64,000 bases of DNA from Xylophilus ampelinus (GCF_003217575.1 NZ_QJTC01000015.1:1-64000), one strand, 5' to 3'; positions 16,705 through 27,028 are shown, numbered from the stretch's first letter. Notes: generated from the letters alone by a model not told the origin. Made by a program: numbers and translations.

Positions 16705-19401
16705 TCAGCGACGCTCCCGCACCGCGATCTTCTTCAACCGGTACAGCGCCTCCAAGGCCTCCCGCGGGCTCAGCGCATCCGGATCGATCCCGTGCAGCGC
16801 GGTTTCCAAAGCATCCATCGCCACGCTCTCCGGCAGATCGCGCGGCGCCGCGAACAGATCGACCTGCGCCTGCCCGGCGGTGGCCTTCTCTTCCAGCGCC
16901 GCCAGGGCCTGCCGCGCATGCTGCAGCACGATCGACGGCATGCCCGCCAGTCGGGCCACCTGGATGCCGTAGCTGCGGCTGGCCGGTCCCGGCTGTATTT
17001 CGTGCAGGAACACGATGTCGCCGCCGCCCTTGGGGCTGCCCGGCGTCTCGGCCGCACTCACGTGCACGTTGATCGCCCCGTGGTGCTGCGCCGGGAATTC
17101 GGTCAGCTCGAAATAATGGGTCGCGAACAGGGCGAAGCACTGCGCCTTGTCGTGCAGGTGGGCGGCGATGCCGGCCGCCAGCGCCAGGCCGTCGAAGGTG
17201 CTGGTGCCCCGGCCGATCTCGTCCATCAGCACCAGGCTGTGCCGGGTGGCGGTGTGCAGGATCTGCGCCGCCTCGGTCATCTCCAGCATGAAGGTCGACT
17301 GTGCGTTGGCCAGGTCGTCGGCCGCGCCGATGCGGGTGTGGATCGCGTCGATCGGCCCCAGGCGGCAGTGGGTGGCCGGCACGTAGCTGCCCACCGAGGC
17401 CAGCAGCACGATCAGCGCCACCTGGCGCATGTAGGTCGATTTGCCGCCCATGTTGGGGCCGGTGATCACCTGCATCCGCTGCCGGGCGCCCAGGCGCGTG
17501 TCGTTGGCGATGAAGTTCACAGCCCCGCCCGGCGCGCCGTAGCCCTCGGCCAGCCGCGCTTCGACCACCGGGTGGCGGCCGGCCTCGATCTCGATACACG
17601 GCTCCTTGGCGAAGGTGGGCGGGCACCAGCCCAGCGTGAGGGAGCGCTCGGCCAGCGCGCAGAGCGCATCGATCGTCGCCAGCGCCTTGGCCGCCCGGCC
17701 CAGCGCCGGCACGTGGGGCTGCAGCGCGTCGAGCACCTGCTCGTACAAAAATTTCTCGCGCGACAGGGCGCGGTCTTGCGCGGAGAGCGCCTTGTCCTCG
17801 AAGGCCTTCAGCTCGGGCGTTATGAAGCGCTCGGCGTTCTTCAGCGTCTGGCGGCGGCGGTAGTCGTCGGGCACTTTGTCGAGCTGGCCGGTGGTCACCT
17901 CGATGTAGAAGCCGTGCACCCGGTTGAACTGCACCCGCAGGTTGGCGATACCGGTGCGGGCTTTCTCGCGGGTTTCCAGTTCCAGCAAAAAGCCGTCGCA
18001 GTTCTCCTGGATGGCACGCAGCTCGTCCAGCTCGGCGTCGAAGCCGGTGGCGATCACGCCGCCGTCGCGGACCAGGGCGGCGGGCTCGGGCAGCAGGGCG
18101 CGGTGCAGCAGGTCGATCGCCTCGGCCGGCGGGTGCAGATCCTCGGAAATTTGATCGAAAAGGGCCGCCAGCCCTTGCAACGCTTCGACCAGACGCTCTG
18201 ATTTTTGTAGCGAATGGCCGAGCGCGACCAGTTCGCGGGGCCGCGCTTGGCGCAGGGCCGTGCGGGCGGTGATCCGCTCCACGTCGCTGATGCCCTTCAG
18301 CTGCTCGCGCAGCCGGCCGAAGGGGCCGTTGCCGTGCGGGCCGCGCAGGGCGCCGATGGCGTCGAGCCGCCGCTGCGCCTGCCGGCGCTCGCGCTGCGGC
18401 TCCAGCAGCCAGCTGCGCAGGGCCCGGCTGCCCATCGCGGTCATGCAGATGTCGAGCAGCGAGAACAGCGTGGGCGCGTCTTCGCCGCGCAGCGTCTTCA
18501 CCAGCTCCAGGTTGCGGCGGGTGAGGGTGGGCAGCTCGATTAGCTCGTCGTCGCGCTGCACCCGCAGCGTCTTGACATGCGACAGCGCCCGGCCCTGGGT
18601 GTGCTCGGCGAACGCCAGCAGCGCGGCGGCCGCGGCGTGCGCATGGGTCAGGGTGTCGGCGCTCCAGGCCGAGAGGCTGCTCGCGCCCAGCTGCTCCAGC
18701 AGCCGGTTCTGGCCCAGGGTGGCGTCGAACTGCCACTCCGGCCGGGCCGTCAGCGCGTAGGGCGTGTTGCGCTTCAGGGCCTGCAGCCGCTGCGCGATGG
18801 CGCTGGCCGCATCGGCGCTGTAGAGCAGCTCGCTGGGCACGATGCGCGCCAGCCAGCCCTCCAGCGCATCGGGCGTGCATTCGGCCAATTGCATCTCGCC
18901 CTGGGTGACCGAGAGCCACGCCAGCCCGATGGTGTTGCGCAGCCCGTGGTGCACCGCCAGCAGCATCGATTCGGACTTGTCGCCCAGCAGCTCGGCATCG
19001 GTCAGGGTGCCGGGCGTCACCACCCGCACCACCTTGCGCTCGACCGGCCCCTTCGATGCGCCCACCTCGCCTACCTGCTCGCAGATCGCCACCGATTCGC
19101 CCAGCCGGATCAGCTTGCCCAGGTAGCCCTCCATCGCATGGAAGGGCACGCCGCACATCGCCACCGGATGCCCCGCCGACTGGCCGCGTCGGGTGAGGGT
19201 GATGTCGAGCAGCCGCGCGGCCTTCTCGGCGTCTTCCCAGAACAGTTCGTAGAAATCTCCCATGCGGTAGAAGAGCAGGGTGGTGGGAAAGTCCTTTTTG
19301 AGGCCGAGGTACTGGGCCATCATCGGGGTGTGCTGCGAAAAATCCCCGCTGGCAAGTGCTCGATCTAGAACCGACGGTGCTGCTAACTCACTGTTGTGCA
19401 T
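16705..19401 (-). CDS. mutS: DNA mismatch repair protein MutS
   Basis: An 898-residue mismatch-recognition ATPase. The N-terminal mismatch-binding motif is intact: DFYELF within [21 protein letters not shown]. The C-terminal ATPase has Walker [10 protein letters not shown] near residue 650, Walker [17 protein letters not shown] and a closing dimerisation helix. ATG 19401 is taken as the start because a longer frame adds an unrelated basic leader. Residues about 397-419 ([20 protein letters not shown]) are encoded by DNA resembling the 66-bp palindromic element. Overall length near this segment seems unchanged relative to E. coli MutS as I recall it, so function is probably retained. Confidence 0.95.
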   Translation of the reverse strand: MHNSELAAPSVLDRALASGDFSQHTPMMAQYLGLKKDFPTTLLFYRMGDFYELFWEDAEKAARLLDITLTRRGQSAGHPVAMCGVPFHAMEGYLGKLIRLGESVAICEQVGEVGASKGPVERKVVRVVTPGTLTDAELLGDKSESMLLAVHHGLRNTIGLAWLSVTQGEMQLAECTPDALEGWLARIVPSELLYSADAASAIAQRLQALKRNTPYALTARPEWQFDATLGQNRLLEQLGASSLSAWSADTLTHAHAAAAALLAFAEHTQGRALSHVKTLRVQRDDELIELPTLTRRNLELVKTLRGEDAPTLFSLLDICMTAMGSRALRSWLLEPQRERRQAQRRLDAIGALRGPHGNGPFGRLREQLKGISDVERITARTALRQARPRELVALGHSLQKSERLVEALQGLAALFDQISEDLHPPAEAIDLLHRALLPEPAALVRDGGVIATGFDAELDELRAIQENCDGFLLELETREKARTGIANLRVQFNRVHGFYIEVTTGQLDKVPDDYRRRQTLKNAERFITPELKAFEDKALSAQDRALSREKFLYEQVLDALQPHVPALGRAAKALATIDALCALAERSLTLGWCPPTFAKEPCIEIEAGRHPVVEARLAEGYGAPGGAVNFIANDTRLGARQRMQVITGPNMGGKSTYMRQVALIVLLASVGSYVPATHCRLGPIDAIHTRIGAADDLANAQSTFMLEMTEAAQILHTATRHSLVLMDEIGRGTSTFDGLALAAGIAAHLHDKAQCFALFATHYFELTEFPAQHHGAINVHVSAAETPGSPKGGGDIVFLHEIQPGPASRSYGIQVARLAGMPSIVLQHARQALAALEEKATAGQAQVDLFAAPRDLPESVAMDALETALHGIDPDALSPREALEALYRLKKIAVRERR
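18146..18211 (-). repeat. 66-bp palindromic element-like segment, copy B (inside mutS)
   Basis: Read on the minus strand it starts GCTACAAAAATCAGAGCG and ends CTTTTCGATCAAATTTC. It aligns without gaps to the copy at 62475-62540 with 46 of 66 identities by hand count, including the shared strings CTGGTCG, GCGTT and CTTTTC. It is read by mutS in a frame shifted by one relative to how nnr reads its copy. The first hairpin is degraded. The AT-rich codons (CTA CAA AAA TCA) are unlike the surrounding gene. Confidence 0.55.
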
Positions 19402-19680
19402 TGGAAATCCGGCAAATCTGCGATGTGTGACTGGCGTAGGTAAGCACCACCGCTGCAACGCGCCCCATTTCACGACGGGGCGCAGCGTGCGACGCCTGAT
19501 TGTGCATGGCCGTGCCCTGGCCGGCCGCGGTGGGGAAGCCCGACAGCGACGTGCTTCGAGACGCCGCCGCCCGTCCGACCGCCTGCCGGCAAAACGCCGA
19601 GTCGTACGGCGGTACGAGGCGCACGATGTGCCGGTTGCGCGCCGAGCTCAAGTTCCGCCGCGGGCGGCCGAAATAACTGC

Positions 19681-20034
19681 ATGAACGTCACATCCGCCAG
19701 CGCCGCCCCGGTCGTTTCCGCCTCTTCCGGCTCGGGGGGCGGCGATATCGCCCGGCTGCAGAAACGTGTGCAGGAACTGACCAACGAACTCAGGAGCGTC
19801 GCGACGAGCGACATGGAAGCCAAGGCGAAGATCACCAAGACCAAGCTGCTGCAGGCGATGATCCAGATGCTGCAGCAGCAGATCGCGGCTGTTCAGCAGC
19901 AGGGCCAGCAGGCTCAGGCGCTGCAACAGCAGAAGGCGGCCGAGGCGGCGCAGAAGGCCGCACCGACAGCCTCGACAGCCTCGGCGCGCAAGCCGGCGGG
20001 CGCGCTCGGCGCGACGCTCGATACCTACGCCTGA
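19681..20034 (+). CDS. FlxA-like coiled-coil protein
   Basis: A 117-residue protein. A Ser/Gly/Ala-rich start is followed by one long heptad region (IARLQKRVQELTNELRSVAT, then LLQAMIQMLQQQIAAVQQQG) and a Gln/Ala-rich tail. It resembles FlxA-family proteins, short coiled coils sometimes linked to motility regulation; no enzymatic motif is present. It stands alone, 280 bp from the divergently oriented mutS start and convergent with the XRE regulator gene. Function is not assigned beyond a coiled coil. Confidence 0.65.
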   Translation: MNVTSASAAPVVSASSGSGGGDIARLQKRVQELTNELRSVATSDMEAKAKITKTKLLQAMIQMLQQQIAAVQQQGQQAQALQQQKAAEAAQKAAPTASTASARKPAGALGATLDTYA

Positions 20035-20151
20035 TCTGCGCGGCCTCCGCCGGTCGCGGCGCCGGACGGTGCCACGGCAGGCACGCCAACGCAGCCCGGA
20101 AGTTGTCCACCGATCGGGGACTGCTCCGGGGATAAGCCCCGAAGCAAAAAT

Positions 20152-20187
20152 AACACAAAGTGTTTAAATTTAAACACTCTGGGTGTT
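20152..20187. promoter_or_regulatory. Operator array downstream of the XRE gene: AACAC/GTGTT half-sites and 18-bp palindrome
   Basis: In an AT-rich patch, four alternating half-sites are seen: AACAC 20152, GTGTT 20160, AACAC 20173 and GTGTT 20183. They include AACAC-N3-GTGTT (20152-20164), identical in layout to the site upstream of the XRE gene, and a perfect 18-bp palindrome GTGTTTAAATTTAAACAC (20160-20177). It sits between the 3' ends of the FlxA-like gene and the XRE gene, an odd place for an operator. Probable ligand is the XRE protein itself, by inference. Confidence 0.6.
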
Positions 20188-20209
20188 AAGCGGTGCTTTC
20201 GGATGGCGC

Positions 20210-20671
20210 TCACGAGGCGCGCGGCGTGCACCCCGGTTTGACGCCCGGCGTGGCACGCCCGGCCGGCTCGGGAGGACGACGGTGCTTGTAGGTCAGGAAT
20301 TCCAGGTGGCTGATCGCCTCCTTGACACCTTCGCGCGGCAGGCCCCTGAGCAACTCGGTCGCATGCTCCAGATCGGGCAGCAGGCCCAGCGGCCGGGGCG
20401 ACTCGGCCTGGACACGGACGTGGTCTCCGGCCGGGGCTGCATCGCCGTCGACGAACGGCACCGGGCCGTCCGGCCCGTTCAGCAGCCACTCGACAGAAAC
20501 CGACAGCTCGCGCGCAATCTCCGACAGCCGAAAACCGCCGCGGCCGGTAGCGCGTGATTCCAGATTACCGATGGCCGACTGGTGGGCGAAGCCGACGCGC
20601 AGCGCCAGGTCCCCCTGGCTCAGGCCACGGGCTTCCCTGGCCTGCCGAATCCGTTCACCCACTGTTTTCAT
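20210..20671 (-). CDS. XRE-family helix-turn-helix transcriptional regulator
   Basis: A 153-residue protein starting at ATG 20671 (MKTVGERIRQAREARGLSQG). Residues about 5-65 are a lambda-repressor-like domain with recognition region HQSAIGNLESRATGRGGFRL and the closing LARELSV-type helix. The C-terminal half is predicted helical with no recognised sensor or LexA-type cleavage motif. Identical AACAC-N3-GTGTT sites flank the gene on both sides, consistent with autoregulation. No phage genes are adjacent. A TTG at 20716 could extend the protein, but it would lie inside the operator region, so it is rejected. Confidence 0.82.
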   Translation of the reverse strand: MKTVGERIRQAREARGLSQGDLALRVGFAHQSAIGNLESRATGRGGFRLSEIARELSVSVEWLLNGPDGPVPFVDGDAAPAGDHVRVQAESPRPLGLLPDLEHATELLRGLPREGVKEAISHLEFLTYKHRRPPEPAGRATPGVKPGCTPRAS

Positions 20672-20698
20672 GTGGGGGGATTCAATACCGTTAGCGTT

Positions 20699-20711
20699 AA
20701 CACGTGGTGTT
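20699..20711. promoter_or_regulatory. Operator upstream of the XRE gene: AACAC-N3-GTGTT
   Basis: A perfect 13-bp dyad AACACGTGGTGTT starts 28 bp upstream of the XRE start codon, inside the region where its promoter must lie. A further GTGTT follows at 20730. The same AACAC-N3-GTGTT layout recurs at 20152-20164. A repressor bound here would block its own transcription. Confidence 0.6.
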
Positions 20712-20766
20712 GACAATCAACATACAAGGTGTTGCAAAAATGCCTCTCGGCGGAGGAGCCGTGCGC

Positions 20767-21924
20767 TCATGCCTGCGGCACGCTGGCGGTCGCGGCCAGG
20801 CCGGCTTGCGCGGCGCTGCCGGCCATCTGGCCGGACAGCCCGGCGGGCGTTTCCCGCGACATCGGCGGGGCCTCGTGCTCGCGGTGCTGGACGCGCAGCG
20901 TGGGCAGGAACTGCGGGTACTCGCGCTGCATGAAGTCGATCATCGCCTCGCGCACTCTGCAGCGCAGATCGAAGGCTTTGTCCGACGACTGCGCGGTGAC
21001 CAGCACCCGCAGCTGCATCGTGTGCTCGGTGGTGTCGGTGACCTGCAGGTTGAAGAAGCGGCCGTCGAACTCGGGCAGGGTGGGCACCAGCCGCTCCAGC
21101 TCGGCGCGCAGCGGCGCTATCGGCATGCCGAAATCGACACTGAAGAAGACCGCGCCGAGCAGCTCCGAGCCGGTGCGCGTCCAGTTCTGGAACGGGTTCT
21201 CGATGAACCACTGCAGCGGGATGATCAGCCTTCGGTCGTCCCAGATCTTCAGCACGACGTAGGTGCCGGTGATCTCCTCGACCCGGCCCCATTCGCCCTG
21301 CACGATCAGCACGTCGTCGATCCGGATCGGCTGCGCCAGCGCGATCTGCAGGCCGGCGATCAGGTTGCTGAAGACCGGCTTGGCGGCGAGACCGGCCACG
21401 ATGCCGATCACGCCGGCCGAGGCGAGCAGGCTGGCCCCGACCTGCCGCGCGCCGGGGAAGGTCATCAGCATCATCGCCAGGCCCGCCACCAGCGCCACCA
21501 GCGTGGCGGTGCGGGCCAGCACCCGGGCCTGCGTCATGATGCGCCGGGCCTGCAGGTTGTCGTCGACGTCGTAGGGGTGCTGGGCCACGACGCCGTCGGC
21601 CAGGCCGTTGATCGCGTCGATCGCCAGCCAGGTGAAGGCGCCGATCAGCAGCAGGCCGTTGAGGTGCCGCATCGTATCGATCATCGTCATCCCGTTGGCG
21701 GCGGCCTGCCAGACCAGCTGCAGCGCCGCCAGCACCACGACCAGCCGCGCCGAGCGGCGGCAGGTACGGATGGTGGTGTGGACCACCGGCATGAACTGGG
21801 TGGCGCGCAGCAGCACCAGGCCGCCGACACGGTATACCGCCAGCGCGCCCAGCGCCGCGAGCAGCGCGGCGGCGGCGGTGGCGACCCAGGGCGAGAACTG
21901 CGACAAATGCGCCATGTCGAACAT
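20767..21924 (-). CDS. MscS-family mechanosensitive channel
   Basis: A 385-residue inner-membrane protein with about five hydrophobic segments. The pore-lining helix region SAGVIGIVAGLAAKPVFSNL is the MscS Gly/Ala-rich TM3. It is followed by the beta domain (DVLIVQGEWGRVEEITGTYV, IPLQWFIENPFQNWT) and a C-terminal alpha/beta part. It releases solutes on hypo-osmotic shock in characterised members. It shares strand with the FUSC gene 82 bp upstream, so the two membrane proteins may be co-transcribed. Confidence 0.9.
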   Translation of the reverse strand: MFDMAHLSQFSPWVATAAAALLAALGALAVYRVGGLVLLRATQFMPVVHTTIRTCRRSARLVVVLAALQLVWQAAANGMTMIDTMRHLNGLLLIGAFTWLAIDAINGLADGVVAQHPYDVDDNLQARRIMTQARVLARTATLVALVAGLAMMLMTFPGARQVGASLLASAGVIGIVAGLAAKPVFSNLIAGLQIALAQPIRIDDVLIVQGEWGRVEEITGTYVVLKIWDDRRLIIPLQWFIENPFQNWTRTGSELLGAVFFSVDFGMPIAPLRAELERLVPTLPEFDGRFFNLQVTDTTEHTMQLRVLVTAQSSDKAFDLRCRVREAMIDFMQREYPQFLPTLRVQHREHEAPPMSRETPAGLSGQMAGSAAQAGLAATASVPQA

Positions 21925-22006
21925 CGTGTTCCTTTTTTACGGGCGTGGTCTGCAAAGAGAAAGCGTCCCCGAGGCCGCTTCTGCGACGTGCCGGGCCGGC
22001 GGGGCC

Positions 22007-24286
22007 TCAGGCCGCCGCGCGTAAGGCCACCTGCCGCATGCGCTGCGCGGTGGTTTCCGCCAGTGCCAGCCGCTCCATAAGCCAGGGCGTCAGGTCGGTC
22101 GCCAGCGGGTCCGGCGGACGCAGGGAGCCCCTGGGCAGCAGCGTGGGCGCCGCATCGTCCGCTGCGGCTGCGGCTGCGGCTGCGGCTGCGACGGTTGCCG
22201 CAGAGTGGGCTGCGTTGTCTCTTTTCGTCGTGATGGTGGGTGCGTCGGCTGTCGCGATCGGGGCTTCCGACAGCGACAGGGCCTGGTCGATCGTCTCCGC
22301 TGCCCGCGCCAGCGCCGGCCCGACCACCGCCATGTCGAGCTGTCTCCGGCGTAGCTGCAGCGCCGATTTCACCGCGGTAAGCCGAGCCAGCATGCGGTAG
22401 CTGAGCGCCTGCAGTGTTTCGAGAGGTTCGAGCGGCGGCCGCACCGAGGCGGGCTCGGCCAGCGTGCGGGCGGTGGCCTGCACCAGGGCCGAGAGGCTGT
22501 CGTACGCTTCGCGGCGGGCCAGCCGCCAGTCGATGTCGGGGCTTTGCGTGTCGCCCGGCACCAGCGCCAGCCGCGCATGGCGCGCCTGGGCCAACAGCGT
22601 GCGGCGCACCAGGCCGGGCAGCTGGTTGCGTTCCCAGACCGGCAACACGTAGCTGAAGAGCCAGGCGATCACCGCGCCCAGCACCGTGTCGGCCAATCGC
22701 TCGACCAGGGCGAAGTTGGTGTGGCTGCCGGCGACCAGCAGGTGCGCCTGCAGCAGGCCGGTGGTGGTGGCGGCGATCGAAGTGATCAGGTAGCGCCGGA
22801 TCGCGAAGGCATGGGCGATGGCCGTGGCCAGCGCCACCGTCGCCAGGATGGCCGCCGGCGCGGGGTCGGTGCCCAGCACCGCCATCACCACGCCGCAGCC
22901 GAGCAGGGTGCCCATGATCCGCGCGTTCCGCCGCTCCAGCGTCTGGGCCAGGTTGGTCCGCAGCACGACGGTGATCGTCACCAGGATCCAGTAGCCGTGC
23001 GTCGTCCACGGCAGGTGCAGCGACACCAGGTAGCCGGTGCCCACCGCGGCGGCCACCCGCAGCGCGTGCCGCAGCGTGGGCGCGTACCAGCCCGACTGCG
23101 ACCGCAGCGGCTTCCACGACCAGGCGGTGGGGCTGATGAAGAGCTGCCAGTTCTCCCGCACCGAGGCGATCTCGGGCGCCAGGTCGCCGCGCTGCAGGGC
23201 GAACATCCGCTCGACCTCGTCGCCGATGGCGGCTACCCGCTCGGTCACGTGGCGGACGATGCGGGCCTCGGGCGCGGCATCCTCGGCGGTATCGGGCAGC
23301 AGGGTCGAGTAGAGCCGGCCGAGCGCGATCCGCAGCTCGTGCGCGCCGCGGGCCACCCGGCCCAGCAGCATGTCGGTGGCCAGCGTCTCGACCTGCTCGG
23401 CGTAGCCCATCAGCGCGTCGTAGACCTGGGGCAGGGCGGCCGCCTCGCCCTTGCGGCGGGCGAGGGATTCCAGGTCTAGCTCGCAGGCGATCAGGTGGTC
23501 GCGCGCCTCCAGCAGCGCGAGCAGGATCGCCGCGCTCCGGGCCCGCGGCCGGGAGGAGGGCGACTCCAGCACCACGTCGCGCACGCTTTGCAGGCTGTCG
23601 GCCAGCGCCGCCTGGCTGCGCAGCATGTCGGCCAGCAAGGTCTCCTCGTCGGCGTTCTCGCCGAAGCGCCGGGCCTGGGTGCGCAGCGCGCCGGCGAAGG
23701 CCAGCAGCGCCTCGGCCAGCAGCTGCTCGCGGTAGCGGCGGTTGAGCAGCGCGCCCATCGCCACGCCGTAGACCAGGTAGAGCCCCGCGCCGGTCGCGTA
23801 CCAGCCGGCCCGCGCCAGCGCGTCGAGCGCGCCGCTGGGCGGCGGCGTCGCCATCGCGAACAGCATCGAGAAGGCCATGCCGATGGCGATCGGCCCGCCG
23901 CGCTTGCCCCAGGCCACGCCCATGAACGAAACGAAACTGCCGAAGACCAGCACCATGCCCTGCTGCACCGGGTCGTGGTGCGAGAGCTGCATCGCCAGAA
24001 ACAGCGGCATGCCCAGCGCCGGGGCGGGCGCCATCTGCTGGAACTTGTGGTGCTTCTGCGCCGGCAGGTCGGGCAGCGTGGCCACCAGCGCGCCGACGCC
24101 CGCGGCCGAGGCGGCGGCCAGGCCGTCGAGAAAATAGATCGCCAGCGCGATCGTGATCAGCCCCACGCCGACGGCCATGCCGTTGGTCACGTTGCTGCCG
24201 AGCGCCGCCCACAGGAACGCGCGCGCATGCCGCTGCAGCCGGACAGCGGCCCGCACGGGAGCCGAACGACCGGCGCGGCGGATCAT
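22007..24286 (-). CDS. FUSC-family inner-membrane protein (YccS/AaeB-like)
   Basis: A 759-residue protein with the FUSC layout: two clusters of about five transmembrane helices (near residues 25-170 and 400-530), each followed by a soluble helical part. The second cluster carries the conserved GYWILVTITVVLRTNLAQTLERRNARIMGTLLG region, cited here in two pieces. Relatives include aromatic-acid and fusaric-acid exporters, but many have no known substrate. Near the C-terminus an alanine tract encoded by a (GCTGCG)5 repeat interrupts the tail. An exporter role for aromatic acids would fit the dioxygenase genes 11 kb away, but that is speculation. Confidence 0.85.
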   Translation of the reverse strand: MIRRAGRSAPVRAAVRLQRHARAFLWAALGSNVTNGMAVGVGLITIALAIYFLDGLAAASAAGVGALVATLPDLPAQKHHKFQQMAPAPALGMPLFLAMQLSHHDPVQQGMVLVFGSFVSFMGVAWGKRGGPIAIGMAFSMLFAMATPPPSGALDALARAGWYATGAGLYLVYGVAMGALLNRRYREQLLAEALLAFAGALRTQARRFGENADEETLLADMLRSQAALADSLQSVRDVVLESPSSRPRARSAAILLALLEARDHLIACELDLESLARRKGEAAALPQVYDALMGYAEQVETLATDMLLGRVARGAHELRIALGRLYSTLLPDTAEDAAPEARIVRHVTERVAAIGDEVERMFALQRGDLAPEIASVRENWQLFISPTAWSWKPLRSQSGWYAPTLRHALRVAAAVGTGYLVSLHLPWTTHGYWILVTITVVLRTNLAQTLERRNARIMGTLLGCGVVMAVLGTDPAPAAILATVALATAIAHAFAIRRYLITSIAATTTGLLQAHLLVAGSHTNFALVERLADTVLGAVIAWLFSYVLPVWERNQLPGLVRRTLLAQARHARLALVPGDTQSPDIDWRLARREAYDSLSALVQATARTLAEPASVRPPLEPLETLQALSYRMLARLTAVKSALQLRRRQLDMAVVGPALARAAETIDQALSLSEAPIATADAPTITTKRDNAAHSAATVAAAAAAAAAADDAAPTLLPRGSLRPPDPLATDLTPWLMERLALAETTAQRMRQVALRAAA
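22161..22190. repeat. Hexanucleotide microsatellite (GCTGCG)5 in the FUSC gene
   Basis: Five exact tandem copies of GCTGCG encode part of a poly-alanine run in the cytoplasmic tail of the FUSC protein. Because the unit is six bases, copy-number change keeps the frame and only lengthens or shortens the alanine run. Confidence 0.8.
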
Positions 24287-24302
24287 GGCGGCGGGCGCGG
24301 TG

Positions 24303-25301
24303 TCAGAGTTCGGTGCCGGGGGTCTTGCGGATGCGGGTCAGGCGGCGCGAGACGGGTGCGGCCGGGGCTTCGTCGGCAGTGGTTTGCGCTGCCGGGGCGA
24401 TGTCGGCATCGGCCAGCTCGGGTGCCACGTCGTACGGCCTGCCGGGCTCGCGCGAGGCGACGCCGCGCGCCGCCTCCTGCTTGGCGGCCACGCCGGCGAA
24501 CTTCGAGTACTTGCCGACCACCGACACCAGCTGGGCATAGATGCGCGGGTTGGCGGCCAGGCATTCGCGCTGCTCCAGGAAGTCGGATTCGCCGCTGAAG
24601 TTGCCGACCAGGCCGCCGGCCTCCTGCACCAGCAGCGATCCGGCGGCCACGTCCCAGGGCGACAGGCCGGTCTCGAAGAAGCCGTCGCTGAAGCCCGCGG
24701 CCACATATGCCAGGTCGAGCGCGGCGGCGCCCGGGCGGCGGATGCCGGCGGTGCGCTGCATCACGTCGCCCATCACCTGCAGGTACTGCTGCAGGTCGTC
24801 GCCGGGGCGGAACGGGAAACCGGTGGCGATCAGGCACTCCTGCAGCCGGGTGCGTTTGGAGACGCGGATGCGCCGCTCGTTCACATAGGCCCCGCGGCCC
24901 TTGGTGGCGGTGAAGAGGTCGTTGCGGGTCGGGTCGTAGACCACGGCCTGCTCGATCCTGCCGCGCACCGACAGGGCGATGCTGACGCAGTAGACCGGAA
25001 AGCCGTGGATGAAGTTGGTGGTGCCGTCGAGCGGATCGACGATCCAGACGAATTCGGAATCCCGGGCGCCGTGCGTGTTGCCGCTTTCCTCCGCCAGGAT
25101 GCCGTGCCCGGGGTAGGCGGTGAGCAGCGTCTCGATGATCGACTGCTCGCTCGCCTGGTCCACCTCGGTCACGAAGTCGTTCACCTGCTTCTGCGAGATC
25201 CGCACCGACTCGATGTCGAGCGCGGCGCGGTTGATGATGGCGCCGGCGGCGCGGGCGGCCTTGACGGCCACGTTGAGCATGGGATGCAGGTTGGACGACA
25301 T
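24303..25301 (-). CDS. suhB: Inositol-1-monophosphatase family protein SuhB
   Basis: A 332-residue Mg2+-dependent phosphatase. The metal-binding motifs are intact: [22 protein letters not shown] and the C-terminal [19 protein letters not shown]. In E. coli SuhB also joins the rRNA antitermination complex. The core ends near residue 265; an extra C-terminal tail of about 65 residues, rich in Ala and Pro and ending in basic residues, is longer than the roughly 267-residue E. coli protein. It lies 16 bp downstream of the convergence-free end of trmJ's divergent region and is followed by the FUSC gene on the same strand. Confidence 0.9.
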   Translation of the reverse strand: MSSNLHPMLNVAVKAARAAGAIINRAALDIESVRISQKQVNDFVTEVDQASEQSIIETLLTAYPGHGILAEESGNTHGARDSEFVWIVDPLDGTTNFIHGFPVYCVSIALSVRGRIEQAVVYDPTRNDLFTATKGRGAYVNERRIRVSKRTRLQECLIATGFPFRPGDDLQQYLQVMGDVMQRTAGIRRPGAAALDLAYVAAGFSDGFFETGLSPWDVAAGSLLVQEAGGLVGNFSGESDFLEQRECLAANPRIYAQLVSVVGKYSKFAGVAAKQEAARGVASREPGRPYDVAPELADADIAPAAQTTADEAPAAPVSRRLTRIRKTPGTEL

Positions 25302-25459
25302 TGGATTGTGACGAGGAGCGGCGGGCAGGGCGCACCCGGCGATGCGGGCGGCGAAAGGCGCGATTTTACCCGCCGGCCGGCGCAGCGGGCCACTGCGGCG
25401 GGCAGGCCCTCCGATCGCCGCGACAATGGCGGCCCTTGTGTTCCCGCCACCGCCCCGCC

Positions 25460-26206
25460 ATGCGCACCCGCTTCATCCTGCTCCACACCAGCCATGCCGG
25501 CAACGTCGGCGCCGCCGCCCGCGCGATGAAGACGATGGGTTTCGACGACCTGGTGCTGGTCGCGCCGCGCTGGGACAACGTGCTGCGCCGCGAAGAGACG
25601 ATCCAGCGGGCGAGCGGCGCGCTGGATGTGCTGCGCAACGCCCGCATCGTCGCCACGCTCGACGAGGCGATCGACGGCATGACCCACCTCTGCGCCACCG
25701 CGATGGTGCCGCGCGACTTCGGCCCGCCCACCGGCACGCCGCGCGAGCATCTGCCGCCGCTGGCCGCGGGGGCCGGGGCGGCGGGCGAGCAGGGTGTCGG
25801 CTTCCTGTTCGGCTCCGAGCGCTTCGGCATGCGGAACGAGGACGTCTACCGCTGCCACGTCGCGCTGCGGATCCCGACGAATCCGCAGTTCGGCTCGCTC
25901 AACCTGGGCGCGGCCATCCAGGTGGTGGCCTACGAATGGCGGCTGGCGCTGGGCGGCTTCGGCGATGCGGACACCGCGGCGCCGCCCGAGGGCCCGCGGC
26001 GCGCCGACACGCGGCAGGTGGCCGGCATGCTCGACCACTGGGAGCGCGCGCTGGTCGACGTGGGCTTCCTCGATCCTGCCGCGCCCAAGAAGCTGATGCC
26101 GCGGCTGCAGCAGCTGTTCCACCGCGCGCAGCTCACCGACGAGGAAATCCACATCCTGCGCGGTGTCGCCAAGGCGATGTCGGCGGCCGGCGGCCCGAGT
26201 CGATAG
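25460..26206 (+). CDS. trmJ: tRNA (cytidine/uridine-2'-O-)-methyltransferase TrmJ
   Basis: A 248-residue SPOUT-class RNA methyltransferase. It starts [20 protein letters not shown], with the family motif 1 residues for Um32/Cm32 tRNA methylation. The knot motifs are clear: [15 protein letters not shown] and [21 protein letters not shown]-terminal helical extension follows. The trmJ-cysE pair, 33 bp apart, and divergent suhB form a neighbourhood commonly seen in beta- and gammaproteobacteria. The start is the first ATG that begins at the homology. Confidence 0.92.
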   Translation: MRTRFILLHTSHAGNVGAAARAMKTMGFDDLVLVAPRWDNVLRREETIQRASGALDVLRNARIVATLDEAIDGMTHLCATAMVPRDFGPPTGTPREHLPPLAAGAGAAGEQGVGFLFGSERFGMRNEDVYRCHVALRIPTNPQFGSLNLGAAIQVVAYEWRLALGGFGDADTAAPPEGPRRADTRQVAGMLDHWERALVDVGFLDPAAPKKLMPRLQQLFHRAQLTDEEIHILRGVAKAMSAAGGPSR

Positions 26207-26239
26207 ACTGCAACGCCCGTCAGAATCCCACCCGAAGTC

Positions 26240-27016
26240 ATGTTCCAGCGCCTGCGCTCCGATATCCAGTGCATCCTCGACCGCGACCCTGCCGCGCGCA
26301 GTGCGTGGGAGGTGATGACCTGTTATCCGGGCCTGCACGCGCTGGTGCTGCACCGGCTGGCGCACCGCTGCTGGACGCGGGGCTTCAAGTGGCTCGGCCG
26401 GTTCGTCTCGAACATCGCGCGCTGGCTGACCGGCATCGAGATCCACCCGGGCGCGGTCGTCGGCGAGCGGGTCTTCTTCGACCATGCGATGGGCGTGGTG
26501 GTCGGCGAGACGGCCGAGATCGGCGACGGCTGCACCATCTACCAGGGCGTCACGCTGGGCGGCACCTCGCTCTACAAGGGCGCCAAGCGCCATCCGACGC
26601 TGGGCCGCGACGTGGTGGTGAGCGCCGGCGCCAAGGTGCTGGGCGGTTTCACCGTGGGCGACGGCGCAAAGATCGGCAGCAACGCGGTGGTGCTCAAGCC
26701 GGTGCCGGCCGGTGCCACCGCGGTCGGCATCCCGGCGCGCATCCTGCCGCAGAAGGACGCCGGCGAGCCCGGTGCCGCGCCGGCGACGCGCACGTTCTCC
26801 GCCTATGGCGTGACGCTGGAAGACGATCCGGTCGGCCAGACGCTCAGAGGCCTGATCGGTACCGCGTCGACCCAGGAGCACCAGATCACGCTGCTGTGGC
26901 AGGCGATCGAGGCGCTGTCGGCGCGGGGCGGCGGGCGCGGCGATTGCGTGCCCGACGGCGCGGCGCGCTGCGAGAACTTCGAGGCCGAGAAGCTGAATGC
27001 CCTGGTCGGCAAGTAG
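26240..27016 (+). CDS. cysE: Serine O-acetyltransferase CysE
   Basis: A 258-residue left-handed beta-helix acetyltransferase that makes O-acetylserine from serine and acetyl-CoA, the entry step to cysteine. Hexapeptide repeats run from about residue 70 (GIEIHPGAVVGERVFFDHAM, GDGCTIYQGVTLGGTSLYKG). The catalytic His sits in FFDHAMGVVVGE. After the beta-helix (PARILP) there is a tail of about 85 residues, longer than in short CysE/SrpH forms, with no recognised domain. The gene is followed directly by a palindromic element. Confidence 0.92.
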   Translation: MFQRLRSDIQCILDRDPAARSAWEVMTCYPGLHALVLHRLAHRCWTRGFKWLGRFVSNIARWLTGIEIHPGAVVGERVFFDHAMGVVVGETAEIGDGCTIYQGVTLGGTSLYKGAKRHPTLGRDVVVSAGAKVLGGFTVGDGAKIGSNAVVLKPVPAGATAVGIPARILPQKDAGEPGAAPATRTFSAYGVTLEDDPVGQTLRGLIGTASTQEHQITLLWQAIEALSARGGGRGDCVPDGAARCENFEAEKLNALVGK

Positions 27017-27028
27017 CGGCAGCCGGTT

